Shown: positions 1-6,487, counted from the first letter of the stretch. The stretch: 10,715 nucleotides of DNA from an uncultured Verrucomicrobiota bacterium (GCA_946615875.1 CAMOIK010000068.1:1-10715); one strand, 5' to 3'. Notes: generated by a model from the sequence alone, not told the origin. Translations and numbers: made by a program.

Positions 1-18
1 ACTTCCCGGCGGAAAATA

Positions 19-27
19 TGGTATAAT
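19..27 (+). promoter_or_regulatory. Extended -10 promoter for the phosphofructokinase gene
   Basis: TGG followed by a perfect TATAAT (22-27) forms an extended -10 element. The expected -35 hexamer would fall at or before base 1, so it cannot be judged. Transcription should start near base 34, giving a leader of about 26 nt that contains an AGGAG ribosome site (51-55), 4 nt from the ATG at 60. The 19-nt string GAAAATATGGTATAATATG recurs in the promoter at 2684, differing only in its flanks. Confidence 0.75.
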
Positions 28-59
28 ATGCGCGTGGAACCTAGAGAGAAAGGAGACGC

Positions 60-1433
60 ATGGTGTCAAGCACGCTCGACAAGATAGCCGCGAACCAGGA
101 CGAGTATTCGTGCCGCGTGGAGACGCTCGGCGAATGCAAGATAGATTCGCCCATCCGCCATCACGAGTTCATACGCGACGGAGAGCGCATCCTCGTCACT
201 GAGAACGAGTCGTTCATGAAGTATCTGGAAGGGCGCCTCGGACACACTCCGACGTTCGAGAGGGCCGGGCCCCTGCCGATGATCTTCCATGCTCCGGCGT
301 GGACGCGCGTCGGCATCGTGACGGCCGGCGGGCTGTGCCCCGGCCTGAACAACGTGATCAAGGGGCTTGTTGAGATCCTGACCTTCGACTACGGTGTGAA
401 GACCATCTTCGGGATCAAATACGGCTACGCCGGCCTGTCGCCGAAGTTCAACTACCAGCCGTACATGCTCAACCCGGACGTCGTTGATACGATCCACGAG
501 CTGGGCGGTACGATCCTCGGGTCGTCGCGCGGCCAGCAGCCGACCGACGAGATGGTCGATACGCTCGAGCGCATGAACATCAACATACTCTTCTGCATCG
601 GCGGCGACGGGTCGCTGCGGTGCGCCCGCGACATCGCGGGGGAGGTGAAGAGGCGCAACCTGAAGATTTCCGTCGTGGGCATACCAAAGACAATCGACAA
701 CGACCTGCAGTTCATCGGGCGCTCGTTCGGTTTCGAGACGGCGGTGGCGCAGGCGGCGGAGGTGATACGCAACGCGCACGTGGAGGCGAAGGGGACCGCC
801 GGCGGCATCGGTCTCGTCAAGCTCATGGGGCGCGACTCCGGCTTCATCGCCGCTTACGCCTCCATCGCCAACCCGGTAGTGAACTTCTGCCTCGTGCCGG
901 AAAGCCCGTTCACGCTCGACGGTCCCAACGGACTCTTCGCGGCGATCGAGAACCGCTTCGCCGCCGGCAAGGACCACGCCGTGGTGGTGGTGGCCGAAGG
1001 CGCCGGGCAGGAGCTGTTCAAGGGAATGCCGGAGGTCCGCGACGCTTCAGGCAACATCCTCAAGAACGACATAGGCGAGTTCCTCAAGCGCGCGCTGGAG
1101 TGCCACATGAAGTCGCGCGGCATCAAGAGCTCCGTCAAGTATTTCGACCCCAGCTACATCATACGCTCCGTGCCGGCCAAGGGGACGGACGCGATACGCT
1201 GCTACATGCTCGCGCGCAACGCCGTCCACGCCGCGATGGCCGGGCGCACCAACTGCGTCGTGGGCAATCTCGGCGAGAGCTACTGCCTAGTGCCGATCAA
1301 GCTCGCCACGATAGAGCGCCAGAAGATCGCGCTCAACTCGGACCTGTGGCGCAGCGTCATGGACGCCACCGGGCAGGAATACTACTTCGGCACGACGAAG
1401 GCGGGCGGCGCCGACGGCCTCATGGCGCCCTGA
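60..1433 (+). CDS. ATP-dependent 6-phosphofructokinase (plant/protist-type)
   Basis: Phosphorylates fructose 6-phosphate to fructose 1,6-bisphosphate, the committed step of glycolysis, in the cytosol. The 457-residue protein carries the PFK core: GGLCPGLN at 90-97 (nucleotide-binding start), GGDGS at 181-185, PKTIDND at 209-215 with D213 as the expected catalytic base, and MGRDSGF from 256 for sugar-phosphate binding. In this superfamily, Gly at the position of G184 favours ATP, while Lys at the position of K210 is typical of PPi enzymes. The Gly/Lys combination, the long N-terminal extension (about 85 residues before the core) and stretches such as AHVEAKG/IGLVKLMGRDSGF match the ATP-using plant and trypanosome clade. 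The ATG at 60 is set by AGGAG at 51-55. An older PPi-dependent annotation is possible; phosphoryl donor is inferred, not proven. It is the first gene of a probable unit with luxS and the nucleosidase gene. Confidence 0.93.
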   Translation: MVSSTLDKIAANQDEYSCRVETLGECKIDSPIRHHEFIRDGERILVTENESFMKYLEGRLGHTPTFERAGPLPMIFHAPAWTRVGIVTAGGLCPGLNNVIKGLVEILTFDYGVKTIFGIKYGYAGLSPKFNYQPYMLNPDVVDTIHELGGTILGSSRGQQPTDEMVDTLERMNINILFCIGGDGSLRCARDIAGEVKRRNLKISVVGIPKTIDNDLQFIGRSFGFETAVAQAAEVIRNAHVEAKGTAGGIGLVKLMGRDSGFIAAYASIANPVVNFCLVPESPFTLDGPNGLFAAIENRFAAGKDHAVVVVAEGAGQELFKGMPEVRDASGNILKNDIGEFLKRALECHMKSRGIKSSVKYFDPSYIIRSVPAKGTDAIRCYMLARNAVHAAMAGRTNCVVGNLGESYCLVPIKLATIERQKIALNSDLWRSVMDATGQEYYFGTTKAGGADGLMAP

Positions 1434-1449
1434 CCCCCGTCCTCTCCCC

Positions 1450-1512
1450 CTGCCCACTGCCCACTACACTCCACCCACTGACATCTACCCTCTGCCATCT
1501 GCCATCTCCCAT
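1450..1512 (+). repeat. Nine-unit degenerate heptanucleotide tandem array
   Basis: The gap between the kinase gene and luxS reads as nine consecutive 7-mers with consensus CTGCCAT: CTGCCCA twice, CTACACT, CCACCCA, CTGACAT, CTACCCT, CTGCCAT twice, CTCCCAT. C at unit position 1 is invariant and T at position 2 is kept in eight of nine. The strand is almost free of G, so it has little ability to fold and offers no Shine-Dalgarno sequence. The AT of the last unit supplies the first two bases of the luxS ATG. Heptanucleotide tandem repeats (STRR type) are known from cyanobacteria; any relation is only analogy. Confidence 0.75.
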
Positions 1513-1993
1513 GGAAAAGATACCGAGTTTCACCATAGACCACGAGCGGCTGTTGCGCGGCATCTACGTGAGCCGCAAGGATGCCGTGGGCGGCGAGACG
1601 GTGACGACGTTCGACATCCGCATGAAGGAGCCCAACCGCGAAAGCGTGCTGACGAACGGCGCAATCCACACCATCGAGCATCTCGGCGCGACGTTCCTGC
1701 GCAACGATCCAGAATGGAAGGACCGCGTCATCTACTTCGGCCCCATGGGCTGCCTCACAGGCTGCTACCTGCTGCTGCGCGGCGACCTCGCCAGCGCCGA
1801 CATACTTGATCTGACGCGCCGCACGTTCGCCTTCATCGCCTCCTACGAGGGCGAGATCCCCGGCGCGACGCCTCGCGACTGCGGGTGCGCCGCCATGCAC
1901 GACCTCGCCGCCGCGCGCCGCGAGAGCCGCAAGTATCTGGACGAAGTCCTCTCCCGCCCCACACCCGACAACCTCAACTACCCACGGCAATGA
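1511..1993 (+). CDS. luxS: S-ribosylhomocysteine lyase LuxS
   Basis: Cleaves S-ribosylhomocysteine to homocysteine and DPD, the precursor of the AI-2 signal, completing the activated methyl cycle. At 160 residues it has the usual LuxS length. The metal site is complete: HTIEH gives H53 and H57 with E56 as general base, and C124 in the DCG segment is the third metal ligand. Catalytic C81 lies in GPMGC(L)TG, and R37 in FDIR is the conserved substrate-side arginine. The start at 1511 gives MEKIPSF at the normal LuxS N terminus. No Shine-Dalgarno site precedes it; the leader is the C/T-rich heptad array, so initiation may depend on an unstructured leader or readthrough from the upstream gene. Its stop overlaps the ATG of the nucleosidase gene (ATGA), indicating translational coupling. 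Confidence 0.97.
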   Translation: MEKIPSFTIDHERLLRGIYVSRKDAVGGETVTTFDIRMKEPNRESVLTNGAIHTIEHLGATFLRNDPEWKDRVIYFGPMGCLTGCYLLLRGDLASADILDLTRRTFAFIASYEGEIPGATPRDCGCAAMHDLAAARRESRKYLDEVLSRPTPDNLNYPRQ

Positions 1994-2625
1994 CAGCTTA
2001 CGTGATCGCGATGGACAACGAGGCGCAGTGCCTCATCGACAACCTGGCGAACGCCGAAGAGACGAAAAGGTTCGGACGGCGCGTCGTGACCGGCGAACAC
2101 GGCGGCCGCAAGGTGATGCTCGTGGTCGCGGGCATCGGCAAGACGAACGCCGCCGCCGCCGCGCAGTTCGCCATCCAGGAGGGCGCGACGGAGCTGGTGA
2201 ACTTCGGCGTCGCCGGCGGGCTGGAGCCGTCCATGCAGGTGGGCGACATCTACGAGGTCGATAGCACGGTCCAGTACGACTTCGACCTGACGCAGCTCAA
2301 CGGCACTGTGATGGGCACGCTCAACGAATACGACTCGCCATACTTCCAACTCCGGGCGACAGGGCGCTTCCCGGCGCGTCGCGTCGCCACGGGCGACAGG
2401 TTCAACGACTCCGACGCCGACAACGACCTCATCACGCGGACGCTCGGCTGCGCGCTCCGCGACATGGAATGCGCCGCCATCGCCCACGTCTGCGACAAGG
2501 CCAAGGTGGCCTTCCGCTCCTTCAAGTGCGTGTCGGACGTGCGCGGCAGAGGCTCCGCGCCGGGACAGTACGCGGCCAACCTCCGCCTGTGCCTCGAAAA
2601 GCTCACCGCGCTCCTCAAGGCCTGA
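1990..2625 (+). CDS. mtnN: 5'-methylthioadenosine/S-adenosylhomocysteine nucleosidase (MTAN, Pfs)
   Basis: Hydrolyses S-adenosylhomocysteine (and methylthioadenosine) to adenine plus the ribosyl-thio product; S-ribosylhomocysteine is the substrate of the LuxS encoded just upstream. The 211-residue protein starts MTAYVIAMDNE, where E11 matches the family's N-terminal active-site Glu (E12 in E. coli). It then shows NFGVAGGL (purine/phosphorylase-fold glycine motif), VATGDRF, DMECAAIAHVC with E160 as the ribose-binding Glu, and SD with D183 as the catalytic acid acting on adenine N7. It is about 20 residues shorter than the E. coli enzyme, mostly in the middle. The ATG at 1990 overlaps the luxS stop by 4 nt; an open frame extends further upstream but only inside luxS. 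Adjacent coupling to luxS strongly supports the role. Confidence 0.94.
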   Translation: MTAYVIAMDNEAQCLIDNLANAEETKRFGRRVVTGEHGGRKVMLVVAGIGKTNAAAAAQFAIQEGATELVNFGVAGGLEPSMQVGDIYEVDSTVQYDFDLTQLNGTVMGTLNEYDSPYFQLRATGRFPARRVATGDRFNDSDADNDLITRTLGCALRDMECAAIAHVCDKAKVAFRSFKCVSDVRGRGSAPGQYAANLRLCLEKLTALLKA

Positions 2626-2683
2626 ACGCGCCGCCGGGCGGCGATGGCCGGACGCACGGCGCGCGCCACACGGCGGGAAAATA

Positions 2684-2692
2684 TGGTATAAT
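2684..2692 (+). promoter_or_regulatory. Extended -10 promoter abutting the aminotransferase start
   Basis: TGG plus a perfect TATAAT (2687-2692). The region where a -35 box should sit (about 2664-2670, CGCCAC) does not resemble TTGACA, which fits an extended -10 promoter. The predicted transcription start, 6-7 nt past the box, is 2698-2700, only 3-5 nt before the ATG at 2703, so the mRNA would be effectively leaderless. It shares 19 nt with the promoter at the left edge of the window. Confidence 0.75.
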
Positions 2693-2702
2693 ATGTCGCG
2701 TC

Positions 2703-3977
2703 ATGAATGAATTGGCTGAAGAGTTGAACGGGCGCCTGGGCGCTGCGGCGGGCTTCCTGTCGCCGCTTGGCAGGCGCATGTATTTCCCGTACGGCGGCAT
2801 CCTCGGGCAGGGCGCCGAGGCAAAGAAGTGCGACATAAACGCCACCATCGGCATGGCCTTCGAGGAGGACGGCTCGCCGCTCGTGATGGACTGCTTCCGC
2901 AGGGAGGTCAATCTCGACAAGCGCGTGTTTCTCTACGCTGGCAGTTTCGGGCTGCCGAAGCTGCGCGAGGCGTGGCGCAGGATGGAGCTGGAGAAGAACC
3001 CGTCGATGAAGGGGGTGGAGTTCTCCAATCCAGTGGTCACCAACGCCCTCACCCACGGGCTCAGGATCGCCGCCGAGCTGTTCGCCGCGCCAGGCGACAC
3101 CGTCGTGACGCCGGACCTCTTCTGGGACAACTACGAGCTGATCTTCGAGGATGCCGTCGGCTGCGGCATCGCCCACTTCAACACCTTCAAGGACGGGCGC
3201 TTCGACGCTGACGCGATGAAGGCCGCGCTCCTCGCGCCGGGCGACAAGAAACTGCTGGTCCTGAACTTCCCCAACAACCCCACGGGCTACACCGCCACGA
3301 TCGAGGACGCGAAGCGCATCGAGGACGCCGTCCGCGAGGCGGCGCAGGCCGGCCGGCGCATCGTCGTGATCCTCGACGACGCCTACTTCGGGCTCGTCTA
3401 TGAGGAAGGGGTGCACGCGGAGTCGCTTTTCGCGGACTTCGCCACGCTCCACGAGAACGTGCTCGCCGTCAAGCTGGACGGCACGACGAAGGAAGACTAC
3501 GTGTGGGGAATGCGCGTCGGCTTCATCACGTTCGGCTTCAAGGGCGCCACGCCGGCCCAGCTCCAGGCGCTGGAGGCGAAGGCCGCCGGCAACGTGCGAA
3601 GCGGCATATCGAACGTCACGTCCATCGGGCAGCAGCTCTCCATCGCCGCCTACGGCGACCCCGGATACCTCAAGCAGAAGCAGGAGAAGTATGCGGTGCT
3701 GGAGCGCCGCTACCGCGAGATACGCCGCATCCTCGCCGCACACCCGGAATATTCCGGCTTCTTCGAGACGATGCCGTTCAACTCCGGCTACTTCATGTGC
3801 GTGAAGCCGATAGGCGCCGACGCGGAGGCGGTGCGCCGCCGCCTCATAGAAGGCTACTCGACCGGCGTGATCCGCCTTTCGGGGCTCATCCGCCTCGCGT
3901 TCTCGACCACGCCGCTGGACAAGCTCGAACGCCTCTTCGCGAACGTCGCCGCCGCCATACGCGACGTCAGGGGCTGA
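2703..3977 (+). CDS. Fold-type-I PLP-dependent aminotransferase (class I/II)
   Basis: Predicted cytosolic aminotransferase of 424 residues; the substrate cannot be read from sequence. PLP-site residues appear in order: N192 in NNPTG, D225 and Y228 in DDAYFG (pyridine-nitrogen and O3' contacts), the Schiff-base lysine K263 in DGTTKED, and R397 in LIRLAFS as the candidate carboxylate-binding arginine. The lysine context (TTKEDYVWGMRVGF) differs from the usual SxSK of aspartate aminotransferases, suggesting a separate subfamily. The ATG at 2703 is chosen because the upstream frame only continues through the nucleosidase gene and a promoter ends there. There is no Shine-Dalgarno site, consistent with a leaderless mRNA. 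The next gene follows after 37 bp and may be cotranscribed. Methionine/aromatic or alanine-type transamination are all possible; none is supported. Confidence 0.88.
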   Translation: MNELAEELNGRLGAAAGFLSPLGRRMYFPYGGILGQGAEAKKCDINATIGMAFEEDGSPLVMDCFRREVNLDKRVFLYAGSFGLPKLREAWRRMELEKNPSMKGVEFSNPVVTNALTHGLRIAAELFAAPGDTVVTPDLFWDNYELIFEDAVGCGIAHFNTFKDGRFDADAMKAALLAPGDKKLLVLNFPNNPTGYTATIEDAKRIEDAVREAAQAGRRIVVILDDAYFGLVYEEGVHAESLFADFATLHENVLAVKLDGTTKEDYVWGMRVGFITFGFKGATPAQLQALEAKAAGNVRSGISNVTSIGQQLSIAAYGDPGYLKQKQEKYAVLERRYREIRRILAAHPEYSGFFETMPFNSGYFMCVKPIGADAEAVRRRLIEGYSTGVIRLSGLIRLAFSTTPLDKLERLFANVAAAIRDVRG

Positions 3978-4001
3978 CGCCGGCAGACAATTGCAAATGA
4001 A

Positions 4002-4006
4002 AGGAG
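4002..4006 (+). promoter_or_regulatory. Strong Shine-Dalgarno site for the secreted protein
   Basis: AGGAG within AAAGGAGA, 8 nt before the ATG at 4015. This decides the start: an upstream in-frame TTG at 3991 would include a second ATG and remove the signal peptide from the N terminus. Confidence 0.8.
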
Positions 4007-4014
4007 ACAGACTA

Positions 4015-5511
4015 ATGAAGAAACTACTGGCAATCGCGACGCTCGCGATGGGCATTTCCGCCTTGGCGGCGTCGGAGAAGGCGTTCACCGTGCAGTGCGC
4101 TGCGGTGGACGAGCAGGTGAAGGCCGCGACGACGATCGGTCAGCTCGTCGGCTATCCGATGCTCGGCACCATGGCGTCCATGGGGCTCGCCGACAACGAT
4201 CTCACCGCCATGTTCGGCCAGCTGCGCCAGGGCGAGAACGGCCTCCTGGAAATCTATTGCGACGCGGAGAAGATGGCGACGTTCGACGACATGGACGAAG
4301 CGTTCGCCTTCTCGTTCCTCTGCGCGCCCGGCAAGAGCCGCCAGGAGTTCCTCGCGGCGAACGAGGGCAAGGAAGAGAAGGACGGCGTGGTCAAGCTCGA
4401 CGACGACGAGTTCGTCGCATACTCCGCCGACGGCAAGTGGGCTGCGCTCGCTTCGTCCGCAGAGCTGGCGAAGACCGCTCTTTCCGGCGTGACGGCCGCG
4501 AAGGCGCCCATGGACGGCGACTTCGTGCGCTTCGAGGCGTCCAAGACCGGCATGGAGGTGTTCGCGAAGCTCTTCGCGCTCTCCGCAACCCAGGCGCAGG
4601 CGTCCGGCGCCGACGTCTCTTCGATGCAGGCCGTCGCCGAACTGCTGCGCACGATCGCCACCTACCGCGCCGGTCTTCGCGTCGCCGCCGACGGTCTGTT
4701 CCTGCACGTGAAACTCTCGCCCGTCCCCGGCTCCGATCTTGCCTCGGTCGCAACCGTGCCGCTGGAAGGCGACGCGCTGGCGTTCGCGCCCGCCGATGCC
4801 GTCTATGCGGTTTCCGCCGCGCTGAACAGCTCGGTTGACGGCGAGCTGAGCGACGCGGTGATGAAGGAGGTCGTCGCGTTTCTGGAGGAAGGCGGGGTGA
4901 AGACGGGCTGGATGAAGTTCGTCTGCGAAAACGGCGTCTCCCGCCTCTCGATCGACTTGAAGGCGATGGTGGCATACTTCGCCGGCGGCGAGGCCGCCAA
5001 GGCCCTCAAGGCGCTCGACCCGGCGAAGTTCCAGGCCAGGTTCCAGAAGTTCTCGAAGGATTCGTGCGTCGTCAAGCGCGACACCAAGCCGTGCGCCGTG
5101 TCGGTGTCGCTGGGCGACTGCGTGGATGCCGGAACGCCGGTTTCCGCGCTCTTCGCGCAAACCCTGCCGGAGGCGGCGGCGAAGAAGCCCGCGATCGTCG
5201 GCATATACCGCTACTATTCGGTCGCAAAGGCCGTGGCGCCGCTGCTGGTCGATTTCGTGCCGGGCAATGGCGCGTCCATCCTCAAGGCAGGCATCGCCAC
5301 GCTGCCTTCCGACGCGGGTGCCGCCTCGGCGGGCGCGCTCTACCGCGAAGGCGACGACCTCGGTTTCATCGCCCGCGTCAGCGCGGGGGAGATAAAAGGA
5401 ATCGCGGCGGTCTTCAGCGCCGGCGTCGCCTACTACACGATGCTCAACGCCGAGGACTGCGAATGCGACGCGGATGACGACGGCGACGATGACGCCGCCG
5501 TCGGTGAGTGA
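4015..5511 (+). CDS. Secreted protein of unknown function with acidic C-terminal tail
   Basis: I do not recognise this 498-residue protein. It opens with a clear Sec signal peptide (MKKLLAIATLAMGISALAAS), with cleavage likely after ALA near residue 20, so it should be periplasmic or exported. The body is rich in Ala, Asp and Val, without obvious repeats or transmembrane segments beyond the signal. One segment around residues 135-160 (YSADGKWAALASSAELAKTALSG) has the style of large Planctomycete/Verrucomicrobial exported proteins such as DUF3352, but that is only a weak impression. The last 19 residues (480-498) are strikingly acidic with two cysteines (DCECDADDDGDDD), which could bind cations. 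It follows the aminotransferase by 37 bp with its own strong ribosome site, and its stop overlaps the ispE ATG by one base. Confidence 0.85.
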   Translation: MKKLLAIATLAMGISALAASEKAFTVQCAAVDEQVKAATTIGQLVGYPMLGTMASMGLADNDLTAMFGQLRQGENGLLEIYCDAEKMATFDDMDEAFAFSFLCAPGKSRQEFLAANEGKEEKDGVVKLDDDEFVAYSADGKWAALASSAELAKTALSGVTAAKAPMDGDFVRFEASKTGMEVFAKLFALSATQAQASGADVSSMQAVAELLRTIATYRAGLRVAADGLFLHVKLSPVPGSDLASVATVPLEGDALAFAPADAVYAVSAALNSSVDGELSDAVMKEVVAFLEEGGVKTGWMKFVCENGVSRLSIDLKAMVAYFAGGEAAKALKALDPAKFQARFQKFSKDSCVVKRDTKPCAVSVSLGDCVDAGTPVSALFAQTLPEAAAKKPAIVGIYRYYSVAKAVAPLLVDFVPGNGASILKAGIATLPSDAGAASAGALYREGDDLGFIARVSAGEIKGIAAVFSAGVAYYTMLNAEDCECDADDDGDDDAAVGE

Positions 5512-6371
5512 TGTTAGTCGAGGCAAGAGCGAAGATAAACCTCACCCTCGAGGTTTTCGGGAAGCGCGTGGATGGTTACCACGCGCTTCGTTCTCTGCTC
5601 GTCCCCGTCTCGCTCGCGGACGCGATAGACGTGGTCGCGACCGATGACGCCGCCATTTCCTCGGACTCGCCATACCCCGACGACCTCTGCGTGAAGGCCG
5701 CCTTGCGCCTGGCGCAGTGCGGGGCGGCGGCTTCGCGCACCGTGCTCGGCGCGCGCATCCATGTCGAAAAGCGCATTCCAGCCGGCGGCGGCCTGGGCGG
5801 AGGCAGCGCCGACGCCGCCGCGGTGCTGGTCGCGCTCAACGAACTCTGGAAGCTCCATCTCGACCGCGCGAGCCTCTGCAAGGTCGCGGCAGACGTCGGC
5901 AGCGATGTCCCCGCGCTCGTGGCTGGCGACGCGGTCTTGATGGAAGGGAGGGGCGAGAAAGTCGCCAAATTTGGCAGCTTCCCGGGCTTTTCGCTGGTAT
6001 TGGCGAGCCCCGGCGTGTTTTCCTCGACGCGCGATGTGTATGCGAATTGCCGCCCGCGCATGACAGACGATCCTTCAATAGTGTATAATATGCGCTCGGC
6101 CCTGCTGAGCGGCGACTTCGAAAGGGTGGCGGCGGCGACGGTCAACGACCTTGCGGCCAGCGCCTGTGCCCTGCACCCGGAGATCTCGCTGGCCATGGAG
6201 GCGTTGCGCTCGTGCGGCGTGTCGCATCCTGCGATGACCGGGAGCGGTTCGACAGTGTTCGGACTCGTCCCCGACGAGGCGAAGGGGCGGGAGGTCGCGG
6301 CGCACATGGAGGCGAAGGGCTACAGGGCCTGGAGCGTCCGCACACTGTCCGGTGATGTAATGGCAGCATAG
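5511..6371 (+). CDS. ispE: 4-diphosphocytidyl-2-C-methyl-D-erythritol kinase IspE
   Basis: ATP-dependent kinase of the MEP isoprenoid pathway; phosphorylates the 2-hydroxyl of CDP-methylerythritol in the cytosol. The 286-residue protein is a typical GHMP kinase. AKINL at 7-11 carries catalytic-site K8; PAGGGLGGGSADA at 90-102 is the ATP-binding glycine loop; GSDVP contains D132, the catalytic Asp; and MTGSGSTVFGL near the C terminus is the third GHMP motif. The ATG at 5511 overlaps the preceding stop (TGATG); a GTG codon just before it is a possible alternative adding one residue. The gene is unusual at its 3' end: the last 26 nt, including the TAG stop, are also the acceptor strand, D arm and position 26 of tRNA-Gln. 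A TATAAT promoter sits inside codons for SIVYNM. Confidence 0.96.
   Translation: MLVEARAKINLTLEVFGKRVDGYHALRSLLVPVSLADAIDVVATDDAAISSDSPYPDDLCVKAALRLAQCGAAASRTVLGARIHVEKRIPAGGGLGGGSADAAAVLVALNELWKLHLDRASLCKVAADVGSDVPALVAGDAVLMEGRGEKVAKFGSFPGFSLVLASPGVFSSTRDVYANCRPRMTDDPSIVYNMRSALLSGDFERVAAATVNDLAASACALHPEISLAMEALRSCGVSHPAMTGSGSTVFGLVPDEAKGREVAAHMEAKGYRAWSVRTLSGDVMAA
6060..6089 (+). promoter_or_regulatory. Promoter inside ispE directed at tRNA-Gln
   Basis: ATGACA (6060-6065, five of six matches to TTGACA), an 18-bp spacer and a perfect TATAAT (6084-6089). The 13-mer GTATAATATGCGC is identical to that of the promoter at the left window edge. Predicted start is near 6096, giving a precursor with about 250 nt before the mature tRNA-Gln 5' end. 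It lies in codons for a variable-looking part of IspE, so both uses appear compatible. Activity is inferred. Confidence 0.55.
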
Positions 6372-6419
6372 GGGTTTTTGATACCCTTCGAGGTGGTTCG
6401 AATCCACCCCGGACAACCA
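6346..6419 (+). tRNA. tRNA-Gln, anticodon UUG, with encoded CCA
   Basis: A full cloverleaf of 74 nt including CCA. Acceptor TGTCCGG (6346-6352) pairs perfectly with CCGGACA (6409-6415). D stem ATGT/GCAT (6355-6358 with 6366-6369) encloses a loop containing GG. Anticodon stem GGGGT/ACCCT (6371-6375 with 6383-6387, one G-T pair) encloses TTTTGAT, with anticodon TTG at 6378-6380, reading CAA. The variable loop is TCGA, and T arm GGTGG/CCACC holds TTCGAAT. Discriminator A and CCA are at 6416-6419. The first 26 nt are ispE coding sequence plus its stop, and a new promoter's -35 box begins 9 nt after the CCA. Expression is likely from the ispE transcript or the internal promoter at 6060. Confidence 0.95.
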
Positions 6420-6427
6420 CTCGCGCC

Positions 6428-6457
6428 TTGACTGGCATGGGCGCAATATGCTATAAT
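6428..6457 (+). promoter_or_regulatory. Strong sigma70-type promoter for the lipoprotein gene
   Basis: TTGACT (6428-6433), an 18-bp spacer and the extended -10 TGCTATAAT (6449-6457): the best-matched promoter in the window. Predicted start is 6463-6465. An ATG lies just beyond at 6467 (leaderless option), and a second in-frame ATG at 6488 follows a GAGG ribosome site. Confidence 0.85.
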
Positions 6458-6487
6458 ACCCTCACAATGTTTGAGAAGAGGCGCATC

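Noticed and set aside
620..1993. An open frame joining an out-of-frame part of pfk to luxS, suggesting a long LuxS fusion
   Set aside because: The N-terminal part is an Arg-rich shadow of the kinase. The 160-residue form starting at 1511 has normal LuxS length and ends.
2629..2643. GC hairpin (CGCCG/CGGCG, 5-nt loop) after the nucleosidase gene as a terminator
   Set aside because: Only 5 bp and no following T tract; such hairpins are common in DNA this GC-rich.
3991..4014. Upstream TTG start of the secreted protein
   Set aside because: It would place the ribosome site inside the gene and bury the signal peptide behind extra residues.
2250..4088. A very long open frame on the minus strand across the nucleosidase and aminotransferase genes (and similar ones at 4024-5526, 6515-7690 and 9389-10621)
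   Set aside because: They are antisense shadows of genes with clear catalytic motifs; the translations are Arg/His/Glu-rich and low in complexity, as expected from GC-rich third positions.
6090..6092. ATG after the internal ispE promoter as the start of a shortened IspE
   Set aside because: It lies upstream of the predicted transcription start and would lack the ATP-binding and catalytic motifs.
6428..6466. TTG start of the lipoprotein at 6428
   Set aside because: This codon is the -35 hexamer of the promoter and lies upstream of the predicted transcription start.
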